From positions 1-5,788 of the forward strand of contig CANLFL010000055.1 in the NCBI GenBank assembly GCA_947489825.1: a stretch of DNA of 5,788 nt. Reading direction: 5' to 3'. This document shows positions 1-5,788 of this stretch, one piece after another. Below the pieces are notes generated by a model. The model was not told where the DNA came from and did not search any database. It was given only the letters and a program-made list of their open reading frames with translations. Source of the DNA: Candidatus Nanopelagicaceae bacterium. GTDB taxonomy: Bacteria; Actinomycetota; Actinomycetes; Nanopelagicales; Nanopelagicaceae. The position numbers and the translations under genes are program-made. Position 1 is the stretch's first letter, and each line of letters opens with the position of its first letter.

Positions 1-1
1 G

Positions 2-1816
2 CTCTTTGATCACAAAGGTATTGAGCTAACGCGCATACGCATGCGTGGCCATGCTGATGGCAGTGATCGATTCAGTACCTGGATTCGTATTCCGGCTCGT
101 GGAGATTTCACATATGTGATCGAATCTTTTGATGATCCCTTTGCTACTTGGCTTCACGATAGTGAGATTAAGATTCCGGCAGATATTGATGCTGAACTTT
201 GTTGCACGATCGGGTTGAAGATATTCGAGGAAAAACTCGCAGAAGATTCAACAGCTAAGAAGATTCTGGCCCCGGCCATTAAGGCTCTTTCTGATAAGAA
301 ACTTGCGCCAGCTAATCGTTTCTCACAATCGTCAACGGCTGAGGTTAAAGAGTATTTTGCAGCCAATCCGCTACGGCGTCTGCAATCGCGATCACACTCC
401 ATTTCGATTCGAGCAGATCGCGATAAGGCTCTAGTAGGTGCTTGGTATGAATTCTTCCCTCGTAGTGAAGGTGCAACAGTAAGTGCCAAGGGTGAGATCA
501 CTTCAGGAACTTTCAAAACAGCAGCCCTTCGTATTCCTGCCGTTGCAGCGATGGGATTTGATGTTCTCTATCTTCCACCTATCCATCCCATCGGAAAGGC
601 TTTTCGCAAGGGTAAGAACAACTCTCTGAATCCGATCGAAAGTGATCCTGGAGTTCCTTGGGCCATTGGCGCTACCGCAGGTGGCCACGATGCGATTAAT
701 CCTGAACTTGGAACGATGCAAGACTTTGAAAATTTTGTTGCAGTAGCCAAAGAGAAGAAGATTGATATTGCGATAGATCTAGCTCTACAAGCCTCCCCTG
801 ATCATCCATGGGTTGAGAGTAATCCAGAGTGGTTTACCACTCGCCCAGATGGCAGCATCGCTTACGCGGAGAATCCCCCAAAGAAGTATCAAGATATCTA
901 TCCAATTAATTTTGATAACGATTACCAAGGAATTCTTAATGAAGTCCTGCGCGTCATTAGATTCTGGGTCTCTAAAGGAGTACTTATTTTCCGCGTGGAT
1001 AACCCACACACAAAGCCAGTGGCTTTTTGGCAAGATGTTATGAAGATCATGAATTCTGAAAGTCCAGATGTCATCTTCTTAGCTGAAGCATTTACCAGTC
1101 CACCGATGATGCATGCACTGGGCAAAGCTGGTTTCCACCAGTCATATACATACTTCACATGGCGTACGACTAAAGCCGAGTTAACAGAATATGCGACTGA
1201 ACTTTCTCGACATACATCTGCATTCTTTAGGCCGAATTTCTGGGTTAATACTCCAGATATCTTGCCCTTCCATCTGCAATCAGGTAATCCAGCGATCTTC
1301 GCCCTCCGTGCAGTTCTGGCGAGCACCTTGTCGCCATCATGGGGAATGTATGCCGGATACGAGCTCTACGAACACCGTCGCTTTAAAGAAGGTGGTGAGG
1401 AGTACATGGATTCCGAAAAGTACGAGATCAAGGTCCGTGATTGGGAGGGCGCTGCAAAGATGCAGGTAACTCTTGCCCCCTTCATTACAAAGCTCAATGA
1501 GATTCGCAAGAAGCACATTGCTCTATCGCGACTTCGCAATCTTGTATTCCATAACACCGATAACGATTCGATCATCGCTTACAGCAAACGTGAGGGCAAC
1601 GATCTCATTTTGGTAACAGTTAACCTTGACCCACTCAATGCGCAAGAGACAACAGTGCATTGGGAATTAGCTGCATTGGGAATTAAAAATTCTCGCTTCA
1701 AAGTCACTGATCTCATTGACGGGGCACAGTACGAATGGGATCCTCATTCATTCGTACGACTTGATCCCAGCCGCCCGGTTGGAAAAGTTGCTCACATCAT
1801 GGCGGTGAATCTCTAG
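2..1816 (+). CDS. glgE: Alpha-1,4-glucan:maltose-1-phosphate maltosyltransferase GlgE (GH13_3), 5' end cut by the window
   Basis: GlgE is a cytoplasmic enzyme that transfers maltosyl units from alpha-maltose-1-phosphate onto the non-reducing end of alpha-1,4-glucans. The frame is open to the left edge, with 13 in-frame codons before the first ATG at 41, so that ATG is internal. Counting from it, the N-terminal beta and helical domains (DUF3416 type) run to about residue 120. The barrel follows, with [11 protein letters not shown] (134-144), LPPIHPIG (178-185), the SPDHPW block (252-257) and [10 protein letters not shown] around nucleophile D320. The acid/base is E349 in LAEAF and the third acid is D406 in NTPDIL. 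The spacings D320-E349 (29) and D320-D406 (86) match D394/E423/D480 of Streptomyces coelicolor GlgE. By that alignment about 60 residues lie outside the window and the full protein is near 665 residues, normal for the family. The C-terminal beta domain is complete and ends at TAG 1814-1816, which overlaps the glgB start. No treS, mak or glgM is visible, so the source of maltose-1-phosphate cannot be told here. Confidence 0.97.
   Translation, partial: LFDHKGIELTRIRMRGHADGSDRFSTWIRIPARGDFTYVIESFDDPFATWLHDSEIKIPADIDAELCCTIGLKIFEEKLAEDSTAKKILAPAIKALSDKKLAPANRFSQSSTAEVKEYFAANPLRRLQSRSHSISIRADRDKALVGAWYEFFPRSEGATVSAKGEITSGTFKTAALRIPAVAAMGFDVLYLPPIHPIGKAFRKGKNNSLNPIESDPGVPWAIGATAGGHDAINPELGTMQDFENFVAVAKEKKIDIAIDLALQASPDHPWVESNPEWFTTRPDGSIAYAENPPKKYQDIYPINFDNDYQGILNEVLRVIRFWVSKGVLIFRVDNPHTKPVAFWQDVMKIMNSESPDVIFLAEAFTSPPMMHALGKAGFHQSYTYFTWRTTKAELTEYATELSRHTSAFFRPNFWVNTPDILPFHLQSGNPAIFALRAVLASTLSPSWGMYAGYELYEHRRFKEGGEEYMDSEKYEIKVRDWEGAAKMQVTLAPFITKLNEIRKKHIALSRLRNLVFHNTDNDSIIAYSKREGNDLILVTVNLDPLNAQETTVHWELAALGIKNSRFKVTDLIDGAQYEWDPHSFVRLDPSRPVGKVAHIMAVNL
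1804..1808 (+). promoter_or_regulatory. Probable ribosome binding site for glgB
   Basis: The bases GGTGA lie inside the last codons of glgE, seven bases before the GTG at 1816. They match the 3' part of the consensus Shine-Dalgarno (the GGTGA of AAGGAGGTGA). This supports GTG 1816 as the glgB start. The match is short, so coupling to glgE translation may matter as much as this site. Confidence 0.45.
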
Positions 1817-3753
1817 TGTCTCTCTTCTCAAAGTTCTTTAAGAAGAGCCAAGAGAGTGCTCCTGCTGAATATATCTCTCCCGTAACTTTTCTCAATCCTC
1901 ACTCAACGCTAGGTGAGTTAGATTTTCATCTGATTGCAGAAGGTCGTCATGAAAGATTGTGGGACGTTCTCGGCGCTCACCTGATCCGAGATAGCGATGG
2001 CCAGATTCTTGGTACAGCTTTCTCTGTCTGGGCTCCCAACGCGCGTGCGGTAAGTCTGATTGGTGATCACAATTTCTGGGATAAAAAAACCCAGCCCATG
2101 GTTCGCCTTGGTTCAACTGGAGTCTGGGAAACATTTATTCCGGGCATTGGAGTTGATACTCGATATAAGTTTGCGATCTGCACAAGTGACGGTGCGTGGG
2201 TTGATCACGCAGATCCCCTTGCCCAAGCCACAGAAGTTCCGCCACTGACCGCCTCCATTGTTTCCGAATCTACCTACACCTGGAAAGATCAGGATTGGAT
2301 TACAGCGCGCAGCAACTTTCAACCATGGCGATCACCGCTCAGCGTTTATGAAGTTCACCTTGGCTCATGGAAGTTAGGTCTTAATTATCGAGAGCTTGCT
2401 ATCGAACTTGTTGATTATGTAAGTAAACAAGGATTTACTCATATCGAATTTCTCCCAGTCACAGAACATCCATATGGGCCATCATGGGGATATCAAGTCA
2501 CATCTTTCTTTGCACCGACTTCCCGCTTTGGCTCCCCCGATGAATTCAAATACCTCGTCGATGCACTTCATCAAGCTGGAATTGGTGTCATTCTCGATTG
2601 GGTTCCAGCACATTTTCCAAAAGATGAGTGGGCGTTAGCCCGATTTGATGGCACCGCGCTCTATGAACATGCAGATCCTCGCTTAGGTGAACACCCTGAT
2701 TGGGGCACCTACATCTTTAACTTTGGGCGCAATGAAGTGCGTAACTTCCTTGTTGCTAGTGCGCTCTATTGGCTCACTGAATTCCATATCGATGGTTTGC
2801 GTGTGGATGCAGTTGCATCAATGCTCTACCTAGATTATTCGCGTGAAGAAGGTGAGTGGCTTCCAAATAAATTTGGTGGGCGTGAGAATCTAGAAGCGGT
2901 AGCTCTACTGCAAGAAGCAACGGCGACTGCTTATCGTACGCACCCTGGAATCATGATGATTGCCGAAGAGTCAACAGCATGGGCTGGCGTCACACGTGAG
3001 ACGGCCTCTGGTGGACTGGGCTTTGGATTTAAGTGGAATATGGGTTGGATGCATGACACTCTGCAATACCTGACTCATGAGCCAATCCATCGTATGTATC
3101 ACCATGATGAAGTGACATTCTCAATTTTGTACGCCTGGTCTGAAAACTTTATGCTTCCGCTTTCACATGACGAGGTTGTTCATGGAAAAGGTCAGCTGGT
3201 AAATAAATTCCCGGGAGATCGCTGGCAGAAAGTTGCCACCTTGCGCGCACTCTATGGATATATGTGGGCACACCCAGGAAAGAAACTTCTCTTCATGGGA
3301 AGTGAGTTTGCACAAAATGATGAATGGAGTGAGAGCGCCGGCCTTCAGTGGTATCTCACCGAATACGATGAACACCGTCAGGTGCAAGATTTAGTTGCGC
3401 AGATAAACCAAGAATATAAAGGTCATCCCGCTTTGTGGGAGAGAGATACAAACCCTGAAGGATTTAGTTGGCTAGTCAATGATGACGGAGCAGCAAATAC
3501 TCTGGCATTTACTCGATGGTCAGATGATCAAACTCCGCTAGTTTCCATCACGAATTTCTCACCGGTCCCCCATGAGCGTTATCGTCTTCGCATGCCTACA
3601 GCTGGGGTCTGGCGCGAGCTACTCAATACAGATGACCTTGCATACGGCGGTAGCGGAATAAATAACCAATCTTTTGCTGTCGATATCGATACAGATCTTT
3701 ATATAGAACTTCGAATTCCGCCTCTTGCGACAATCTGGTTTGAGCGCGTTTAA
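1816..3753 (+). CDS. glgB: 1,4-alpha-glucan branching enzyme GlgB (GH13_9), short form lacking the N1 domain
   Basis: GlgB cuts alpha-1,4 chains and re-attaches the piece through an alpha-1,6 bond, making branched glycogen-like glucan in the cytoplasm. The product is 645 residues. A short lysine-rich leader (1-30) precedes a CBM48 domain (about 55-145, with [16 protein letters not shown]). The GH13 barrel starts at VYEVHLGSW (177-185), and a C-terminal beta domain lies at about 540-645. Catalytic residues are nucleophile D331 (DGLRVDAV), acid/base E384 (IAEEST) and D452 ([10 protein letters not shown]). Y226, D261, H266, R329 and H451 are also present. All sit at a constant offset of 74 from E. 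coli GlgB Y300, D335, H340, R403, D405, E458, H525 and D526. The offset shows that the N1 beta-sandwich of the 728-residue E. coli enzyme is absent, while N2/CBM48 remains. The start is GTG, sharing one base with the glgE TAG. The TAA stop (3751-3753) overlaps the stop of the convergent transporter gene. A treatment as GH13_8 or a debranching enzyme does not fit, because region [10 protein letters not shown] is typical of branching enzymes. Confidence 0.97.
   Translation: MSLFSKFFKKSQESAPAEYISPVTFLNPHSTLGELDFHLIAEGRHERLWDVLGAHLIRDSDGQILGTAFSVWAPNARAVSLIGDHNFWDKKTQPMVRLGSTGVWETFIPGIGVDTRYKFAICTSDGAWVDHADPLAQATEVPPLTASIVSESTYTWKDQDWITARSNFQPWRSPLSVYEVHLGSWKLGLNYRELAIELVDYVSKQGFTHIEFLPVTEHPYGPSWGYQVTSFFAPTSRFGSPDEFKYLVDALHQAGIGVILDWVPAHFPKDEWALARFDGTALYEHADPRLGEHPDWGTYIFNFGRNEVRNFLVASALYWLTEFHIDGLRVDAVASMLYLDYSREEGEWLPNKFGGRENLEAVALLQEATATAYRTHPGIMMIAEESTAWAGVTRETASGGLGFGFKWNMGWMHDTLQYLTHEPIHRMYHHDEVTFSILYAWSENFMLPLSHDEVVHGKGQLVNKFPGDRWQKVATLRALYGYMWAHPGKKLLFMGSEFAQNDEWSESAGLQWYLTEYDEHRQVQDLVAQINQEYKGHPALWERDTNPEGFSWLVNDDGAANTLAFTRWSDDQTPLVSITNFSPVPHERYRLRMPTAGVWRELLNTDDLAYGGSGINNQSFAVDIDTDLYIELRIPPLATIWFERV
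3750..3753. other. Overlapping stop codons of convergent genes
   Basis: The palindrome TTAA contains both stop codons: TAA 3751-3753 ends glgB on the + strand, and TAA read from 3752 to 3750 ends the transporter gene on the - strand. There is no intergenic base between the two transcription units. I saw no GC-rich hairpin followed by a T run within about 60 bases on either side. Any terminator must lie inside the opposing coding sequence or act by another mechanism. Confidence 0.9.
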
Positions 3754-4949
3754 AGGTCTTTTGCAACACGGGACATGAAGGCTACTGAAATCAACATCAG
3801 GCCAGGAATTATCATTGCAATTGCGATTGAACCAGAAAATTGAGCAGTCCAAGCAATGACTGTCTTCACGATTAAAACAAGAATTGCATTGATTACACCC
3901 GTCTGGGCAAAAACTACCGCACTTGGCTGAGATGATCGCTTATTTGCTGCAGTGAAGAGTGTGGGAGAAAGAATTGCCGAAAAGAATCCGCCAATAGCAA
4001 AACCTATTAGCGTACAAATATATGCCGCAGTCTTTGAGTGATCTACCAAAAATGAGGAGGCGAGGATGAATCCGCTAAATCCGACTCCGCCAATTACGCT
4101 GCCAAATTTGACCTGCTGTTCAAGTGAGACATAAGGTGTAATTCGATGTTGGCCTAAACGGCCAACAATCATGGCGGTAAAGGTAAGGATGTACGGGATC
4201 GTGGCAAGTGATCCACGTACGCCGATAGTCTCCTTGGAATAGATTGCAGACCAGTCTGCAGTGGCGAATTCAACCATAATTCCGCAGACCAAAGCCGTTG
4301 AAACCAAGTAATCAATGCGGAATGAGGTGAAGAGATCCTTAAATCCAAAATCACTATCATCATCAGGACTAGGTTTGATGAGTTCGGGTCCTAGTTTTTT
4401 AATGATTGATAAAATAATGAAGAAGAGAATGAGAGTAAGAACGTTAATGTGCAGAGCAATTCCAACAAACTCAACCAATATGCCTGAAATGATTGCCGTC
4501 GTGACCGCTCCGATAGTCCAATAGCCATGCTGGCGACTAAGGATCAATTCTCCAGCTCTATCTTGGGCGTGAAATGCCTGAGCATTGAGCGCTGTATTAA
4601 AAAATGAAATCGATGCTCCATTAATGATATTTATAATAATAAAAATTAACGCTGATTGCAGATGAACAACTGCGCCAATTGCCAAACACATTGTGACTGT
4701 TGAAATGATTAATACTTTCCTTGCTCCAAACTTATGAACAAAATGACCACTCGAAAGCAAGGCAAGAACAGCGCCAACTGAACCAAAACTTAAGTAGGTG
4801 CCAAATTCGCCATTAGATAAGCCCAAATTTGCTTTCACTTCTGGAAAGCGTGGTACCCAGCTCATTATTTCAAAGGCGAAGAAGAAGAAGAGAAGGCCTA
4901 CATACTTCTTCTCATCCGAAATGCTCAAACCTAATTTAGAAGAGGGCAT
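3750..4949 (-). CDS. Major facilitator superfamily transporter, YbjJ-like, substrate unknown
   Basis: This is a 399-residue inner-membrane protein with about twelve hydrophobic segments, near residues 16-33, 49-67, 78-95, 97-118, 142-162, 165-184, 212-230, 246-263, 281-300, 306-328, 340-360 and 366-391. The MFS motif A appears as [11 protein letters not shown] (68-78) between segments 2 and 3. [21 protein letters not shown] after segment 1 (30-50), NTALNAQ (118-124) and ATADWSAIY (229-237) resemble signatures of the YbjJ-like group. An acidic cytoplasmic loop (DDDSD, 196-200) separates the two six-helix halves. YbjJ-type proteins are poorly characterised, so no substrate is assigned, and lying next to glycogen genes on the opposite strand is not evidence for sugar transport. 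I chose ATG 4949, which overlaps the end of the upstream thioredoxin-TPR gene by 14 bases. A TTG two codons earlier (4955) is possible. Neither start has a strong Shine-Dalgarno sequence, which fits translational coupling. The gene looks more AT-rich than its neighbours, partly because it codes for many Ile, Phe and Leu residues. Confidence 0.9.
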   Translation of the reverse strand: MPSSKLGLSISDEKKYVGLLFFFFAFEIMSWVPRFPEVKANLGLSNGEFGTYLSFGSVGAVLALLSSGHFVHKFGARKVLIISTVTMCLAIGAVVHLQSALIFIIINIINGASISFFNTALNAQAFHAQDRAGELILSRQHGYWTIGAVTTAIISGILVEFVGIALHINVLTLILFFIILSIIKKLGPELIKPSPDDDSDFGFKDLFTSFRIDYLVSTALVCGIMVEFATADWSAIYSKETIGVRGSLATIPYILTFTAMIVGRLGQHRITPYVSLEQQVKFGSVIGGVGFSGFILASSFLVDHSKTAAYICTLIGFAIGGFFSAILSPTLFTAANKRSSQPSAVVFAQTGVINAILVLIVKTVIAWTAQFSGSIAIAMIIPGLMLISVAFMSRVAKDL

Positions 4950-5788
4950 TGGCAAGCTCTGCTCTCGCTTTGATTACGCGGGGATCGGCAGGATCAACAA
5001 GTGAGAAGAGTTCAAGGAGACGATCTTTAACTCTAGCTCTATCATCTCCTGAAGTTGCTTTAACAAGCGCCAAAAGTCGAATGAATGCTGGCTCAACACT
5101 TCCTGTTGCGACTTCCATATCAGCTGCAGCCAGGGCACTTTCAATTTCTAGCGGTGCGCTATTTGCTGCTGCGATTGTCTGTGCCGGATCTAGATTAAGA
5201 ATACGAAGTTGTAGTTGAGTATGCGCCAAACCTAATTTCGCATATGGATTAGATGGCATTCGTGCGAGAAATCGTTTGTAGGCATCTTCGGCCTTTACCA
5301 AATCCCCCGCCTCAAGTGCAGCCAGCGCTTCGGTCTCTTCCGGTTCAAGTTTTTCTTCAGGGGCTTCGCCAATACCCTGCTCGGCTGCAATAGTAAGAAG
5401 TTTTGAAATCACTGACTTGATATCACTTTCAGTCATCGCTTCTTCAAAAAGTGGAATCGGTTGTCCGCCAACAAGTGCGACTGCATAAGGAACAGTGCGA
5501 GCCTGCAGCGCACTTGCAACTTCAGGGGCGGCATCAACATCAATGCTTCCAAGCTCCCAGGTACTAGCATCTTCTTTATTGAGCTTATCTAAAATTGCCA
5601 GGGTATCTAGTGAATGAGGCGCGCGCGTACTCCAACAGAGAAGAATTACTGGCTTTGTCATCGATAGCGCTACGAAATCTGAAGCTAAGTTTTCTTTTGT
5701 TACAACTTTGCCAACTGCAATATTCGGTGAAGATGGAGCCGGCTTTCCGAGAGAACTCAAATCAAAAGCCTGACCGAAATTAGGAGGA
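4936..5788 (-). CDS. CnoX/YbbN-like thioredoxin-fold and TPR protein without active-site cysteines, 5' end probably cut by the window
   Basis: This is probably a cytoplasmic chaperone-like (holdase) protein of the CnoX/YbbN family; that role is inferred from the family. Numbering from the TTG at 5760, a thioredoxin fold spans about 16-122. Its strand PVILLCWS leads to APHS (47-50), where thioredoxins carry CGPC. The DVDAAPEVASALQ helix region (74-86) and the cis-proline of TVPY (P91) are kept. A Glu-rich linker (122-142) leads to TPR-like helices (about 143-185) and a C-terminal helical domain ending in [31 protein letters not shown] sequence (248-274), the usual end of actinobacterial YbbN proteins. 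Cys42 is the only cysteine, two residues into the motif strand and not at a redox position, so oxidoreductase activity is unlikely. The frame stays open for nine more codons to the window edge, encoding PPNFGQAFD before the TTG. This reads like the family N-terminus, so the true start is probably beyond 5788. The TAA stop lies inside the start of the downstream transporter gene. Confidence 0.88.
   Translation of the reverse strand, partial: PPNFGQAFDLSSLGKPAPSSPNIAVGKVVTKENLASDFVALSMTKPVILLCWSTRAPHSLDTLAILDKLNKEDASTWELGSIDVDAAPEVASALQARTVPYAVALVGGQPIPLFEEAMTESDIKSVISKLLTIAAEQGIGEAPEEKLEPEETEALAALEAGDLVKAEDAYKRFLARMPSNPYAKLGLAHTQLQLRILNLDPAQTIAAANSAPLEIESALAAADMEVATGSVEPAFIRLLALVKATSGDDRARVKDRLLELFSLVDPADPRVIKARAELANALF

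Noticed and set aside
922..1326. A 134-codon open frame on the - strand inside glgE
   Set aside because: It lies fully opposite a strongly conserved catalytic region, its translation is cysteine- and arginine-rich without recognisable domains, and it has no convincing ribosome binding site. It is a shadow frame.
2083..2089. Run of seven A residues in glgB, a possible slippage site
   Set aside because: The frame is intact on both sides with conserved CBM48 sequence, and there is no alternative product frame of note. It encodes two lysines.
4878..4892. GAA-type triplet repeat in the transporter gene
   Set aside because: It is the reverse complement of TTC codons for a phenylalanine run in the first membrane segment, too short to treat as a regulated repeat.
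4949..5218. An 89-codon + strand frame opposite the thioredoxin-TPR gene
   Set aside because: Its Ser/Ala/Arg-rich composition is what the reverse complement of an Ala/Glu/Leu-rich helical protein gives. There is no domain or start signal.
5782..5788. AGGAGGA on the + strand, a perfect-looking ribosome binding site at the right edge
   Set aside because: On the - strand it encodes the Pro-Pro of the thioredoxin-TPR N-terminus, and no + strand gene can be seen because the window ends there.

Overview
The window holds four protein genes in two convergent pairs, with almost no non-coding DNA. The first pair (+ strand, bases 2-3753) is the 3' part of glgE, maltose-1-phosphate maltosyltransferase, followed by a complete glgB, the branching enzyme. 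The second pair (- strand, read from 5788 down to 3750) is a CnoX/YbbN-like thioredoxin-fold plus TPR protein, cut by the right edge, followed by a 12-helix MFS transporter of the YbjJ-like type. I saw no RNA genes, mobile elements, CRISPR arrays, origins or sizeable repeats.

Organism: GlgE with a GlgB partner is the hallmark of the actinobacterial maltose-1-phosphate route to alpha-glucan. The thioredoxin-TPR protein also has the C-terminal sequence style common in actinobacteria. Base composition is low for that phylum (roughly mid-forties % GC by eye), and genes overlap at every junction. Together this suggests a streamlined, low-GC actinobacterium, such as the planktonic freshwater acI / Nanopelagicales type. 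That placement is inference, not proof.

How the genes work together: GlgE transfers maltosyl units from alpha-maltose-1-phosphate to the non-reducing end of alpha-1,4-glucan chains, and GlgB introduces alpha-1,6 branches. The glgE stop and glgB start share one base (TAGTG), so the two enzymes are probably translationally coupled. All catalytic residues of both enzymes are present with the spacing known from characterised homologues. The glgB product is short because it lacks the N-terminal N1 beta-sandwich domain.

On the - strand, the transporter start lies inside the end of the thioredoxin-TPR gene, which suggests an operon. The transporter and glgB stop codons overlap within a single TTAA (3750-3753), leaving no room for an intergenic terminator. 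I found no evidence of a new biological system. The points worth a second look are the overlapping gene ends, the N1-less branching enzyme, the thioredoxin fold without active-site cysteines, and the unexplained pairing of a chaperone-like protein with a transporter.
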